Below, one piece after another: positions 34,131 to 50,445 of a stretch of DNA of 64,000 nt (within the stretch, counting starts at the first letter, position 1; every line of letters starts with the position of its first letter). The translations under genes were made by a program, and so were the position numbers. Origin of the DNA: Harmonia axyridis (taxonomy: Eukaryota > Arthropoda > Insecta > Coleoptera > Coccinellidae); contig NC_059506.1 in the NCBI RefSeq assembly GCF_914767665.1, forward strand, positions 4,774,001-4,838,000. Direction: 5' to 3'. The notes beneath the pieces are model-generated. The model was not told where the DNA came from. It made no database searches and worked only from the letters and a program-made list of their open reading frames with translations.

Positions 34131-37100
34131 CAAGATAAGAAAATAATGTCGCTTTCGGCATCTACCTGCATCTTAAGAAAGGTAGGGGGTCACCCCATAT
34201 GACCTGAAATGATTAGTATATAGGATGAAATTCAGATTTTGAGGATATATTGATAACCAATATAAGAAAATAATGTCGCTTTCGGCATATACCTGCATCT
34301 TAAGAAAGGGGGGGTCACCCCATATGACCTGAAATGTTATATCAAAAACTCTGTATATAGGATGAAATTCAGATCTTGAGGATGTATTGATAACCAAGAT
34401 AAGAAAATAATGTCGCTTTCGGCATATACCTGCATCTTAAGAAAGAAGGGGTCACCCGATATGACCTGAAATGTTATATCAAAATCTCTGTATATAGGAT
34501 GAAATTCAGATTTTGTGGATGTATTGATAACCAAGATAAGAAAATAATGTCGCTTTCGGCATCTACCTGCATCTCAAGAGGGGGGGTCACCTCATATGAC
34601 ATGAAATATTATATCAAAAACTCTGTATATAGGATGGAATTCAGATCTTGAGGATGTATTGATAACCAAGATAAAAAAATAATGTCGCTTTCGGCATATA
34701 TCTGCATCTTAAGAAAGGGGGGGTCACCCCATATGGCCTGAAATGTTATATCAAAAACTCTGTATATAGGATGAAATTCAGATTTTGAGGATATATTGAT
34801 AACCAAGATAAGAAAATAATGTCGCTTTCGGCATCTACCTGCATCTTAAGAAAGGTAGGGGGTCACCCCATATGACCTGAAATGTTATATCAAAAACTCT
34901 GTATATAGGATGAAATTCAGATTTTGAGGATATATTGATAACCAAGATAAGAAAATAATGTCGCTTTCGGCATCTACCTGCATCTTAAGAAAGGTAGGGG
35001 GTCACCCCATATGACCTGAAATGATTAGTATATAGGATGAAATTCAGATTTTGAGGATATATTGATAACCAATATAAGAAAATAATGTCGCTTTCGGCAT
35101 ATACCTGCATCTTAAGAAAGGGGGGGTCACCCCATATGACCTGAAATGTTATATCAAAAACTCTGTATATAGGATGAAATTCAGATCTTGAGGATGTATT
35201 GATAACCAAGATAAGAAAATAATGTCGCTTTCGGCATATACCTGCATCTTAAGAAAGAAGGGGTCACCCGATATGACCTGAAATGTTATATCAAAATCTC
35301 TGTATATAGGATGAAATTCAGATTTTGTGGATGTATTGATAACCAAGATAAGAAAATAATGTCGCTTTCGGCATCTACCTGCATCTCAAGAGGGGGGGTC
35401 ACCTCATATTACCTGAAATGATCTGTATATAGGATGAAATTCAGATTTTTGGGATATATTGATAACCAAGATAAGAAAATAATGTCGCTTTCGGCATATA
35501 CCTGCATCTTAAGAGAGGGGGGGTCACCCCATATGACCTGAAATGTTATATCAAAAACTCTGTATATAGGATGAAATTCAGATTTTGAGGATGTATTGAT
35601 AACCAATATAAGAAAGTAATGTCGCTTTCAGCATCTACCTGCATCTCAAGAGGGGAGGGGGTCACCCTATATGACCTGAAATGTTATATCAAAAACTCTG
35701 TATATAGGATGAAATTCAGATCTTGAGGATCTATTTATAACCAAGATAAGAAAATAATGTCGCTTTCGGCATATACCTGCATCTTAAGAAAGAAGGGGTC
35801 ACCCCATATGACCTGAAATGTTATATCAAAAACTCTGTATATAGGATGAAATTCAGAAATTTGAGGATGTATTAATAACCAATATAAGAAAATAATGTCG
35901 CTTTCAGCATCTACCTGCATCTCAAGAGGGAAGGGGGTCACCCTATATGACCTGAAATGTTATATCAAAATCTCAGTATATAGGATGAAATTCAGATCTT
36001 GAGGATGTATTGATAACCAAGATAAGAAAATAATGTCGCTTTCGGCATATACCTGCATCTTAAGAAAGAAGGGGTCACCCCATATGTCCTGAAATGTTAT
36101 ATCAAAAACTCTGTATATAGGATGAAATTCAGAAATTTGAGGATGTATTAATAACCAATATAAGAAAATAATGTCGCTTTCGGCATATACCTGCATCTTA
36201 AGAAAGAAGGGGTCACCCCATATGACCTGAAATGTTATATCAAAAACTCTGTATATAGGATGAAATTCATATTTTGAGGATATATTGATATCCAAGAAAA
36301 GAAAATAATTTCGCTTTCGGCATATATCTGCATCTTAAGAGAGGGGGGGTCACCCCATATGACCTGAAATGTTATATCAAAATCTCAGTATATAGGATGA
36401 AATTCAGATCTTGAGGATGTATTGATAACCAAGATAAGAAAATAATGTCGCTTTCGGCATATACCTGCATCTTAAGAAAGAAGGGGTCACCCCATATGAC
36501 CTGAAATGTTATATCAAAAACTCTGTATATAGGATGAAATTCATATTTTGAGGATATATTGATATCCAAGAAAAGAAAATAATTTCGCTTTCGGCATATA
36601 TCTGCATCTTAAGAGAGGGGGGGTCACCCCATATGACCTGAAATGTTATATCAAAATCTCAGTATATAGGATGAAATTCAGATCTTGAGGATGTATTGAT
36701 AACCAAGATAAGAAAATAATGTCGCTTTCGGCATATACCTGCATCTTAAGAAAGAAGGGGTCATCCCATATGTCCTGAAATGTTATATCAAAAACTCTGT
36801 ATATAGGATGAAATTCAGATTTTGAGGATGTATTGATAACCAATATAAGAAAGTAATGTCGCTTTCAGCATCTACCTGCATCTCAAGAGGGGAGGGGGTC
36901 ACCCTATATGACCTGAAATGTTATATCAAAAACTCTGTATATAGGATGAAATTCAGAAATTTGAGGATGTATTAATAACCAATATAAGAAAATAATGTCG
37001 CTTTCGGCATATACCTGCATCTTAAGAAAGAAGGGGTCACCCCATATGACCTGAAATGTTATATCAAAAACTCTGTATATAGGATGAAATTCATATTTTG

Positions 37101-39655
37101 AGGATATATTGATATCCAAGAAAAGAAAATAATTTCGCTTTCGGCATATATCTGCATCTTAAGAGAGGGGGGGTCACCCCATATGACCTGAAATGTTATA
37201 TCAAAATCTCAGTATATAGGATGAAATTCAGATCTTGAGGATGTATTGATAACCAAGATAAGAAAATAATGTCGCTTTCGGCATATACCTGCATCTTAAG
37301 AAAGAAGGGGTCACCCCATATGACCTGAAATGTTATATCAAAAACTCTGTATATAGGATGAAATTCATATTTTGAGGATATATTGATATCCAAGAAAAGA
37401 AAATAATTTCGCTTTCGGCATATATCTGCATCTTAAGAGAGGGGGGGTCACCCCATATGACCTGAAATGTTATATCAAAATCTCAGTATATAGGATGAAA
37501 TTCAGATCTTGAGGATGTATTGATAACCAAGATAAGAAAATAATGTCGCTTTCGGCATATACCTGCATCTTAAGAAAGAAGGGGGTCACCCCATATGTCC
37601 TGAAATGTTATATCAAAAACTCTGTATATAGGATGAAATTCAGAAATTTGAGGATGTATTAATAACCAATATAAGAAAATAATGTCGCTTTCGGCATATA
37701 CCTGCATCTTAAGAAAGAAGGGGTCACCCCATATGACCTGAAATGTTATATCAAAAACTCTGTATATAGGATGAAATTCATATTTTGAGGATATATTGAT
37801 ATCCAAGAAAAGAAAATAATTTCGCTTTCGGCATATATCTGCATCTTAAGAGAGGGGGGGTCACCCCATATGACCTGAAATGTTATATCAAAATCTCAGT
37901 ATATAGGATGAAATTCAGATCTTGAGGATGTATTGATAACCAAGATAAGAAAATAATGTCGCTTTCGGCATATACCTGCATCTTAAGAAAGAAGGGGTCA
38001 CCCCATATGACCTGAAATGTTATATCAAAAACTCTGTATATAGGATGAAATTCATATTTTGAGGATATATTGATATCCAAGAAAAGAAAATAATTTCGCT
38101 TTCGGCATATATCTGCATCTTAAGAGAGGGGGGGTCACCCCATATGACCTGAAATGTTATATCAAAATCTCAGTATATAGGATGAAATTCAGATCTTGAG
38201 GATGTATTGATAACCAAGATAAGAAAATAATGTCGCTTTCGGCATATACCTGCATCTTAAGAAAGAAGGGGTCATCCCATATGTCCTGAAATGTTATATC
38301 AAAAACTCTGTATATAGGATGAAATTCAGATTTTGAGGATGTATTGATAACCAATATAAGAAAGTAATGTCGCTTTCAGCATCTACCTGCATCTCAAGAG
38401 GGGAGGGGGTCACCCTATATGACCTGAAATGTTATATCAAAAACTCTGTATATAGGATGAAATTCAGATCTTGAGGATCTATTTATAACCAAGATAAGAA
38501 AATAATGTCGCTTTCGGCATATACCTGCATCTTAAAAAAGAAGGGGTCACCCCATATGACCTGAAATGTTATATCAAAAACTCTGTATATAGGATGAAAT
38601 TCAGAAATTTGAGGATGTATTAATAACCAATATAAGAAAATAATGTCGCTTTCAGCATCTACCTGCATCTCAAGAGGGAAGGGGGTCACCCTATATGACC
38701 TGAAATGTTATATCAAAATCTCAGTATATAGGATGAAATTCAGATCTTGAGGATGTATTGATAACCAAGATAAGAAAATAATGTCGCTTTCGGCATATAC
38801 CTGCATCTTAAGAAAGAAGGGGGTCACCCCATATGTCCTGAAATGTTATATCAAAAACTCTGTATATAGGATGAAATTCAGAAATTTGAGGATGTATTAA
38901 TAACCAATATAAGAAAATAATGTCGCTTTCGGCATATACCTGCATCTTAAGAAAGAAGGGGTCACCCCATATGACCTGAAATGTTATATCAAAAACTCTG
39001 TATATAGGATGAAATTCATATTTTGAGGATATATTGATATCCAAGAAAAGAAAATAATTTCGCTTTCGGCATATATCTGCATCTTAAGAGAGGGGGGTCA
39101 CCCCATATGACCTGAAATGTTATATCAAAATCTCAGTATATAGGATGAAATTCAGATCTTGAGGATGTATTGATAACCAAGATAAGAAAATAATGTCGCT
39201 TTCGGCATATACCTGCATCTTAAGAAAGAAGGGGTCACCCCATATGACCTGAAATGTTATATCAAAAACTCTGTATATAGGATGAAATTCATATTTTGAG
39301 GATATATTGATATCCAAGAAAAGAAAATAATTTCGCTTTCGGCATATATCTGCATCTTAAGAGAGGGGGGGTCACCCCATATGACCTGAAATGTTATATC
39401 AAAATCTCAGTATATAGGATGAAATTCAGATCTTGAGGATGTATTGATAACCAAGATAAGAAAATAATGTCGCTTTCGGCATATACCTGCATCTTAAGAA
39501 AGAAGGGGTCACCCCATATGTCCTGAAATGTTATATCAAAAACTCTGTATATAGGATGAAATTCAGATTTTGAGGATGTATTGATAACCAATATAAGAAA
39601 GTAATGTCGCTTTCAGCATCTACCTGCATCTCAAGAGGGGAGGGGGTCACCCTAT

Positions 39656-42600
39656 ATGACCTGAAATGTTATATCAAAAACTCTGTATATAGGATGAAAT
39701 TCAGATCTTGAGGATGTATTGATAACCAAGATAAGAAAATAATGTCGCTTTCGGCATATACCTGCATCTTAAGAAAGAAGGGGTCACCCGATATGACCTG
39801 AAATGTTATATCAAAATCTCTGTATATAGGATGAAATTCAGATTTTGTGGATGTATTGATAACCAAGATAAGAAAATAATGTCGCTTTCGGCATCTACCT
39901 GCATCTCAAGAGGGGGGGTCACCTCATATTACCTGAAATGATCTGTATATAGGATGAAATTCAGATTTTTGGGATATATTGATAACCAAGATAAGAAAAT
40001 AATGTCGCTTTCGGCATATACCTGCATCTTAAGAGAGGGGGGGGTCACCCCATATGACCTGAAATGTTATATCAAAAACTCTGTATATAGGATGAAATTC
40101 AGATTTTGAGGATGTATTGATAACCAATATAAGAAAGTAATGTCGCTTTCAGCATCTACCTGCATCTCAAGAGGGGAGGGGGTCACCCTATATGACCTGA
40201 AATGTTATATCAAAAACTCTGTATATAGGATGAAATTCAGATCTTGAGGATCTATTTATAACCAAGATAAGAAAATAATGTCGCTTTCGGCATATACCTG
40301 CATCTTAAGAAAGAAGGGGTCACCCCATATGACCTGAAATGTTATATCAAAAACTCTGTATATAGGATGAAATTCAGAAATTTGAGGATGTATTAATAAC
40401 CAATATAAGAAAATAATGTCGCTTTCAGCATCTACCTGCATCTCAAGAGGGAAGGGGGTCACCCTATATGACCTGAAATGTTATATCAAAATCTCAGTAT
40501 ATAGGATGAAATTCAGATCTTGAGGATGTATTGATAACCAAGATAAGAAAATAATGTCGCTTTCGGCATATACCTGCATCTTAAGAAAGAAGGGGTCACC
40601 CCATATGTCCTGAAATGTTATATCAAAAACTCTGTATATAGGATGGAATTCAGAAATTTGAGGATGTATTAATAACCAATATAAGAAAATAATGTCGCTT
40701 TCGGCATATACCTGCATCTTAAGAAAGAAGGGGTCACCCCATATGACCTGAAATGTTATATCAAAAACTCTGTATATAGGATGAAATTCATATTTTGAGG
40801 ATATATTGATATCCAAGAAAAGAAAATAATTTCGCTTTCGGCATATATCTGCATCTTAAGAGAGGGGGGGTCACCCCATATGACCTGAAATGTTATATCA
40901 AAATCTCAGTATATAGGATGAAATTCAGATCTTGAGGATGTATTGATAACCAAGATAAGAAAATAATGTCGCTTTCGGCATATACCTGCATCTTAAGAAA
41001 GAAGGGGTCACCCCATATGACCTGAAATGTTATATCAAAAACTCTGTATATAGGATGAAATTCATATTTTGAGGATATATTGATATCCAAGAAAAGAAAA
41101 TAATTTCGCTTTCGGCATATATCTGCATCTTAAGAGAGGGGGGGTCACCCCATATGACCTGAAATGTTATATCAAAATCTCAGTATATAGGATGAAATTC
41201 AGATCTTGAGGATGTATTGATAACCAAGATAAGAAAATAATGTCGCTTTCGGCATATACCTGCATCTTAAGAAAGAAGGGGTCACCCCATATGTCCTGAA
41301 ATGTTATATCAAAATCTCTGTATATAGGATGAAATTCAGATTTTGAGGATGTATTGATAACCAATATAAGAAAGTAATGTCGCTTTCAGCATCTACCTGC
41401 ATCTCAAGAGGGGAGGGGGTCACCCTATATGACCTGAAATGTTATATCAAAAACTCTGTATATAGGATGAAATTCAGATCTTGAGGATCTATTTATAACC
41501 AAGATAAGAAAATAATGTCGCTTTCGGCATATACCTGCATCTTAAGAAAGAAGGGGTCACCCCATATGACCTGAAATGTTATATCAAAAACTCTGTATAT
41601 AGGATGAAATTCAGAAATTTGAGGATGTATTAATAACCAATATAAGAAAATAATGTCGCTTTCAGCATCTACCTGCATCTCAAGAGGGAAGGGGGTCACC
41701 CTATATGACCTGAAATGTTATATCAAAATCTCAGTATATAGGATGAAATTCAGATCTTGAGGATGTATTGATAACCAAGATAAGAAAATAATGTCGCTTT
41801 CGGCATATACCTGCATCTTAAGAAAGAAGGGGTCACCCCATATGTCCTGAAATGTTATATCAAAAACTCTGTATATAGGATGAAATTCAGAAATTTGAGG
41901 ATGTATTAATAACCAATATAAGAAAATAATGTCGCTTTCGGCATATACCTGCATCTTAAGAAAGAAGGGGTCACCCCATATGACCTGAAATGTTATATCA
42001 AAAACTCTGTATATAGGATGAAATTCATATTTTGAGGATATATTGATATCCAAGAAAAGAAAATAATTTCGCTTTCGGCATATATCTGCATCTTAAGAGA
42101 GGGGGGTCACCCCATATGACCTGAAATGTTATATCAAAATCTCAGTATATAGGATGAAATTCAGATCTTGAGGATGTATTGATAACCAAGATAAGAAAAT
42201 AATGTCGCTTTCGGCATATACCTGCATCTTAAGAAAGAAGGGGTCACCCCATATGACCTGAAATGTTATATCAAAAACTCTGTATATAGGATGAAATTCA
42301 TATTTTGAGGATATATTGATATCCAAGAAAAGAAAATAATTTCGCTTTCGGCATATATCTGCATCTTAAGAGAGGGGGGGTCACCCCATATGACCTGAAA
42401 TGTTATATCAAAAACTCAGTATATAGGATGAAATTCAGATCTTGAGGATGTATTGATAACCAAGATAAGAAAATAATGTCGCTTTCGGCATATACCTGCA
42501 TCTTAAGAAAGAAGGGGTCACCCCATATGTCCTGAAATGTTATATCAAAAACTCTGTATATAGGATGAAATTCAGATTTTGAGGATGTATTGATAACCAA

Positions 42601-44328
42601 TATAAGAAAGTAATGTCGCTTTCAGCATCTACCTGCATCTCAAGAGGGGAGGGGGTCACCCTATATGACCTGAAATGTTATATCAAAAACTCTGTATATA
42701 GGATGAAATTCAGATCTTGAGGATCTATTTATAACCAAGATAAGAAAATAATGTCGCTTTCGGCATATACCTGCATCTTAAGAAAGAAGGGGTCACCCCA
42801 TATGACCTGAAATGTTATATCAAAAACTCTGTATATAGGATGAAATTCAGAAATTTGAGGATGTATTAATAACCAATATAAGAAAATAATGTCGCTTTCA
42901 GCATCTACCTGCATCTCAAGAGGGAAGGGGGTCACCCTATATGACCTGAAATGTTATATCAAAAACTCTGTATATAGGATGGAATTCAGAAATTTGAGGA
43001 TGTATTAATAACCAATATAAGAAAATAATGTCGCTTTCAGCATCTACCTGCATCTCAAGAGGGAGGGTCACCCCATATGACCTGAAATGATCTGTATATA
43101 GGATGAAATTCAGATTTTGAGGATATATTGATAACCAATATAAGAAAATAATGTCGCTTTCGGCATCTACCTGCATCTCAAGAGGGGGGGTCACCCCATA
43201 TGACCTGAAATGATCTGTATATAAGATGAAATTCAGATTTTGAGGATATATTGATAACCAATATAAGAAAATAATGTCGCTTTCGGCATATACCTGCATC
43301 TCAAGAAAGGTGGGGTCACCCCATATGGCCTGAAATGTTATATCAAAAACTCTGTATATAGGATGAAATTCATATTTTGAGGATATATTGATATCCAAGA
43401 AAAGAAAATAATTTCGCTTTCGGCATATATCTGCATCTTAAGAAAGGGGGGGTCACCCCATATGACCTGAAATGTTATATCAAAAACTCTGTATATAGGA
43501 TGAAATTCAGATCTTGAGGATGTATTGATAACCAAGATAAGAAAATAATGTCGCTTTCGGCATATACCTGCATCTTAAGAAAGAAGGGGTCACCCGATAT
43601 GACCTGAAATGTTATATCAAAATCTCTGTATATAGGATGAAATTCAGATTTTGTGGATGTATTGATAACCAAGATAAGAAAATAATGTCGCTTTCGGCAT
43701 CTACCTGCATCTCAAGAGGGGGGGTCACCTCATATGACATGAAATATTATATCAAAAACTCTGTATATAGGATGGAATTCAGATCTTGAGGATGTATTGA
43801 TAACCAAGATAAAAAAATAATGTCGCTTTCGGCATATATCTGCATCTTAAGAAAGGGGGGGTCACCCCATATGACCTGAAATGTTATATCAAAAACTCTG
43901 TATATAGGATGAAATTCATATTTTGAGGATATATTGATATCCAAGAAAAGAAAATAATTTCGCTTTCGGCATATATCTGCATCTTAAGAAAGGGGGGGTC
44001 ACCCCATATGACCTGAAATGTTATATCAAAAACTCTGTATATAGGATGAAATTCAGATCTTGAGGATGTATTGATAACCAAGATAAGAAAATAATGTCGC
44101 TTTCGGCATATACCTGCATCTTAAGAAAGAAGGGGTCACCCGATATGACCTGAAATGTTATATCAAAATCTCTGTATATAGGATGAAATTCAGATTTTGT
44201 GGATGTATTGATAACCAAGATAAGAAAATAATGTCGCTTTCGGCATCTACCTGCATCTCAAGAGGGGGGGTCACCTCATATGACATGAAATATTATATCA
44301 AAAACTCTGTATATAGGATGGAATTCAG
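39656..44328. repeat. Satellite block, copy B of the 13752-bp-offset pair
   Basis: Counterpart of 25905-30580, lacking the 4-bp insertion. A local difference near 40033 (AAGAGAGGGG versus AAGAAAGAAGG at about 26281) suggests patchy conversion inside the block. Confidence 0.8.
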
Positions 44329-45852
44329 AAATTTGAGGATGTATTAATAACCAATATAAGAAAATAATGTCGCTTTCAGCATCTACCTGCATCTCAAGAG
44401 GGGGGGTCACCCCATATGACCTGAAATGATCTGTATATAAGATGAAATTCAGATTTTGAGGATATATTGATAACCAATATAAGAAAATAATGTCGCTTTC
44501 GGCATATACCTGCATCTTAAGAAAGAAGGGGTCACCCGATATGACCTGAAATGTTATATCAAAATCTCTGTATATAGGATGAAATTCAGATTTTGTGGAT
44601 GTATTGATAACCAAGATAAAAAAATAATGTCGCTTTCGGCATATACCTGCATCTTGAGAAAGAAGAGGTCACCCCATATGACCTGAAATGTTATATCAAA
44701 AACTCTGTATATAGGATGGAATTCAGAAATTTGAGGATGTATTAATAACCAATATAAGAAAATAATGTCGCTTTCAGCATCTACCTGCATCTCAAGAGGG
44801 GGGGTCACCCCATATGACCTGAAATGATCTGTATATAAGATGAAATTCAGATTTTGAGGATATATTGATAACCAATATAAGAAAATAATGTCGCTTTCGG
44901 CATATACCTGCATCTCAAGAAAGGTGGGGTCACCCCATATGGCCTGAAATGTTATATCAAAAACTCTGTATATAGGATGAAATTCAGATTTTGAGGATAT
45001 ATTGATAACCAAGATAAGAAAATAATGTCGCTTTCGGCATCTACCTGCATCTTAAGAAAGGTAGGGGGTCACCCCATATGACCTGAAATGATTAGTATAT
45101 AGGATGAAATTCAGATTTTGAGGATATATTGATAACCAATATTAGAAAATAATGTCGCTTTCGGCATATACCTGCATCTTAAGAAAGGGGGGGTCACCCC
45201 ATATGACCTGAAATGTTATATCAAAAACTCTGTATATAGGATGAAATTCAGATCTTGAGGATGTATTGATAACCAAGATAAGAAAATAATGTCGCTTTCG
45301 GCATATACCTGCATCTTAAGAAAGAAGGGGTCACCCGATATGACCTGAAATGTTATATCAAAATCTCTGTATATAGGATGAAATTCAGATTTTGTGGATG
45401 TATTGATAACCAAGATAAGAAAATAATGTCGCTTTCGGCATCTACCTGCATCTCAAGAGGGGGGGTCACCTCATATGACATGAAATATTATATCAAAAAC
45501 TCTGTATATAGGATGGAATTCAGATCTTGAGGATGTATTGATAACCAAGATAAAAAAATAATGTCGCTTTCGGCATATATCTGCATCTTAAGAAAGGGGG
45601 GGTCACCCCATATGGCCTGAAATGTTATATCAAAAACTCTGTATATAGGATGAAATTCAGATTTTGAGGATATATTGATAACCAAGATAAGAAAATAATG
45701 TCGCTTTCGGCATCTACCTGCATCTTAAGAAAGGTAGGGGGTCACCCCATATGACCTGAAATGTTATATCAAAAACTCTGTATATAGGATGAAATTCAGA
45801 TTTTGAGGATATATTGATAACCAAGATAAGAAAATAATGTCGCTTTCGGCAT
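42395..45852. repeat. Satellite block, first copy of the 4297-bp tandem pair
   Basis: Matches 46692-50149 at a constant offset of 4297 bp. The otherwise rare AATATTAGAAAA variant lies at 45139 and 49436. The unit combines segments also seen near 13772 and 29189 with a section (44276-45012) found only in this pair. Confidence 0.85.
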
Positions 45853-46691
45853 CTACCTGCATCTTAAGAAAGGTAGGGGGTCACCCCATATGACCTGAAA
45901 TGATTAGTATATAGGATGAAATTCAGATTTTGAGGATATATTGATAACCAATATAAGAAAATAATGTCGCTTTCGGCATATACCTGCATCTTAAGAAAGG
46001 GGGGGTCACCCCATATGACCTGAAATGTTATATCAAAAACTCTGTATATAGGATGAAATTCAGATCTTGAGGATGTATTGATAACCAAGATAAGAAAATA
46101 ATGTCGCTTTCGGCATATACCTGCATCTTAAGAAAGAAGGGGTCACCCGATATGACCTGAAATGTTATATCAAAATCTCTGTATATAGGATGAAATTCAG
46201 ATTTTGTGGATGTATTGATAACCAAGATAAGAAAATAATGTCGCTTTCGGCATCTACCTGCATCTCAAGAGGGGGGGTCACCTCATATTACCTGAAATGA
46301 TCTGTATATAGGATGAAATTCAGATTTTTGGGATATATTGATAACCAAGATAAGAAAATAATGTCGCTTTCGGCATATACCTGCATCTTAAGAGAGGGGG
46401 GGTCACCCCATATGACCTGAAATGTTATATCAAAATCTCAGTATATAGGATGAAATTCAGATCTTGAGGATGTATTGATAACCAAGATAAGAAAATAATG
46501 TCGCTTTCGGCATATACCTGCATCTTAAGAAAGAAGGGGTCACCCCATATGTCCTGAAATGTTATATCGAAAACTCTGTATATAGGATGAAATTCAGATT
46601 TTGAGGATGTATTGATAACCAATATAAGAAAATAATGTCGCTTTCAGCATCTACCTGCATCTCAAGAGGGGAGGGGGTCACCCTATATGAC

Positions 46692-49600
46692 CTGAAATGT
46701 TATATCAAAATCTCAGTATATAGGATGAAATTCAGATCTTGAGGATGTATTGATAACCAAGATAAGAAAATAATGTCGCTTTCGGCATATACCTGCATCT
46801 TAAGAAAGAAGGGGTCACCCCATATGTCCTGAAATGTTATATCAAAAACTCTGTATATAGGATGAAATTCAGATTTTGAGGATGTATTGATAACCAATAT
46901 AAGAAAGTAATGTCGCTTTCAGCATCTACCTGCATCTCAAGAGGGGAGGGGGTCACCCTATATGACCTGAAATGTTATATCAAAAACTCTGTATATAGGA
47001 TGAAATTCAGATCTTGAGGATCTATTTATAACCAAGATAAGAAAATAATGTCGCTTTCGGCATATACCTGCATCTTAAGAAAGAAGGGGTCACCCCATAT
47101 GACCTGAAATGTTATATCAAAAACTCTGTATATAGGATGAAATTCAGAAATTTGAGGATGTATTAATAACCAATATAAGAAAATAATGTCGCTTTCAGCA
47201 TCTACCTGCATCTCAAGAGGGAAGGGGGTCACCCTATATGACCTGAAATGTTATATCAAAAACTCTGTATATAGGATGGAATTCAGAAATTTGAGGATGT
47301 ATTAATAACCAATATAAGAAAATAATGTCGCTTTCAGCATCTACCTGCATCTCAAGAGGGAGGGTCACCCCATATGACCTGAAATGATCTGTATATAGGA
47401 TGAAATTCAGATTTTGAGGATATATTGATAACCAATATAAGAAAATAATGTCGCTTTCGGCATCTACCTGCATCTCAAGAGGGGGGGTCACCCCATATGA
47501 CCTGAAATGATCTGTATATAAGATGAAATTCAGATTTTGAGGATATATTGATAACCAATATAAGAAAATAATGTCGCTTTCGGCATATACCTGCATCTCA
47601 AGAAAGGTGGGGTCACCCCATATGGCCTGAAATGTTATATCAAAAACTCTGTATATAGGATGAAATTCATATTTTGAGGATATATTGATATCCAAGAAAA
47701 GAAAATAATTTCGCTTTCGGCATATATCTGCATCTTAAGAAAGGGGGGGTCACCCCATATGACCTGAAATGTTATATCAAAAACTCTGTATATAGGATGA
47801 AATTCAGATCTTGAGGATGTATTGATAACCAAGATAAGAAAATAATGTCGCTTTCGGCATATACCTGCATCTTAAGAAAGAAGGGGTCACCCGATATGAC
47901 CTGAAATGTTATATCAAAATCTCTGTATATAGGATGAAATTCAGATTTTGTGGATGTATTGATAACCAAGATAAGAAAATAATGTCGCTTTCGGCATCTA
48001 CCTGCATCTCAAGAGGGGGGGTCACCTCATATGACATGAAATATTATATCAAAAACTCTGTATATAGGATGGAATTCAGATCTTGAGGATGTATTGATAA
48101 CCAAGATAAAAAAATAATGTCGCTTTCGGCATATATCTGCATCTTAAGAAAGGGGGGGTCACCCCATATGACCTGAAATGTTATATCAAAAACTCTGTAT
48201 ATAGGATGAAATTCATATTTTGAGGATATATTGATATCCAAGAAAAGAAAATAATTTCGCTTTCGGCATATATCTGCATCTTAAGAAAGGGGGGGTCACC
48301 CCATATGACCTGAAATGTTATATCAAAAACTCTGTATATAGGATGAAATTCAGATCTTGAGGATGTATTGATAACCAAGATAAGAAAATAATGTCGCTTT
48401 CGGCATATACCTGCATCTTAAGAAAGAAGGGGTCACCCGATATGACCTGAAATGTTATATCAAAATCTCTGTATATAGGATGAAATTCAGATTTTGTGGA
48501 TGTATTGATAACCAAGATAAGAAAATAATGTCGCTTTCGGCATCTACCTGCATCTCAAGAGGGGGGGTCACCTCATATGACATGAAATATTATATCAAAA
48601 ACTCTGTATATAGGATGGAATTCAGAAATTTGAGGATGTATTAATAACCAATATAAGAAAATAATGTCGCTTTCAGCATCTACCTGCATCTCAAGAGGGG
48701 GGGTCACCCCATATGACCTGACATGATCTGTATATAAGATGAAATTCAGATTTTGAGGATATATTGATAACCAATATAAGAAAATAATGTCGCTTTCGGC
48801 ATATACCTGCATCTTAAGAAAGAAGGGGTCACCCGATATGACCTGAAATGTTATATCAAAATCTCTGTATATAGGATGAAATTCAGATTTTGTGGATGTA
48901 TTGATAACCAAGATAAAAAAATAATGTCGCTTTCGGCATATACCTGCATCTTGAGAAAGAAGAGGTCACCCCATATGACCTGAAATGTTATATCAAAAAC
49001 TCTGTATATAGGATGGAATTCAGAAATTTGAGGATGTATTAATAACCAATATAAGAAAATAATGTCGCTTTCAGCATCTACCTGCATCTCAAGAGGGGGG
49101 GTCACCCCATATGACCTGAAATGATCTGTATATAAGATGAAATTCAGATTTTGAGGATATATTGATAACCAATATAAGAAAATAATGTCGCTTTCGGCAT
49201 ATACCTGCATCTCAAGAAAGGTGGGGTCACCCCATATGGCCTGAAATGTTATATCAAAAACTCTGTATATAGGATGAAATTCAGATTTTGAGGATATATT
49301 GATAACCAAGATAAGAAAATAATGTCGCTTTCGGCATCTACCTGCATCTTAAGAAAGGTAGGGGGTCACCCCATATGACCTGAAATGATTAGTATATAGG
49401 ATGAAATTCAGATTTTGAGGATATATTGATAACCAATATTAGAAAATAATGTCGCTTTCGGCATATACCTGCATCTTAAGAAAGGGGGGGTCACCCCATA
49501 TGACCTGAAATGTTATATCAAAAACTCTGTATATAGGATGAAATTCAGATCTTGAGGATGTATTGATAACCAAGATAAGAAAATAATGTCGCTTTCGGCA

Positions 49601-50149
49601 TATACCTGCATCTTAAGAAAGAAGGGGTCACCCGATATGACCTGAAATGTTATATCAAAATCTCTGTATATAGGATGAAATTCAGATTTTGAGGATATAT
49701 TGATAACCAAGATAAGAAAATAATGTCGCTTTCGGCATCTACCTGCATCTCAAGAGGGGGGGTCACCTCATATGACATGAAATATTATATCAAAAACTCT
49801 GTATATAGGATGGAATTCAGATCTTGAGGATGTATTGATAACCAAGATAAAAAAATAATGTCGCTTTCGGCATATATCTGCATCTTAAGAAAGGGGGGGT
49901 CACCCCATATGGCCTGAAATGTTATATCAAAAACTCTGTATATAGGATGAAATTCAGATTTTGAGGATATATTGATAACCAAGATAAGAAAATAATGTCG
50001 CTTTCGGCATCTACCTGCATCTTAAGAAAGGTAGGGGGTCACCCCATATGACCTGAAATGTTATATCAAAAACTCTGTATATAGGATGAAATTCAGATTT
50101 TGAGGATATATTGATAACCAAGATAAGAAAATAATGTCGCTTTCGGCAT
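46692..50149. repeat. Satellite block, second copy of the 4297-bp tandem pair
   Basis: Counterpart of 42395-45852. A few single-base differences (for example GACATGATCTG at 48719 against GAAATGATCTG) show low but non-zero divergence between the copies. Confidence 0.85.
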
Positions 50150-50445
50150 ATACCTGCATCTTGAGAAAGAAGAGGTCACCCCATATGACCTGAAATGTTA
50201 TATCAAAAACTCTGTATATAGGATGGAATTCAGAAATTTGAGGATGTATTAATAACCAATATAAGAAAATAATGTCGCTTTCAGCATCTACCTGCATCTC
50301 AAGAGGGGGGGTCACCCCATATGACCTGAAATGATCTGCATATAAGATGAAATTCAGATTTTGAGGATATATTGATAACCAATATAAGAAAATAATGTCG
50401 CTTTCGGCATCTACCTGCATCTTAAGAAAGGTAGGGGGTCACCCC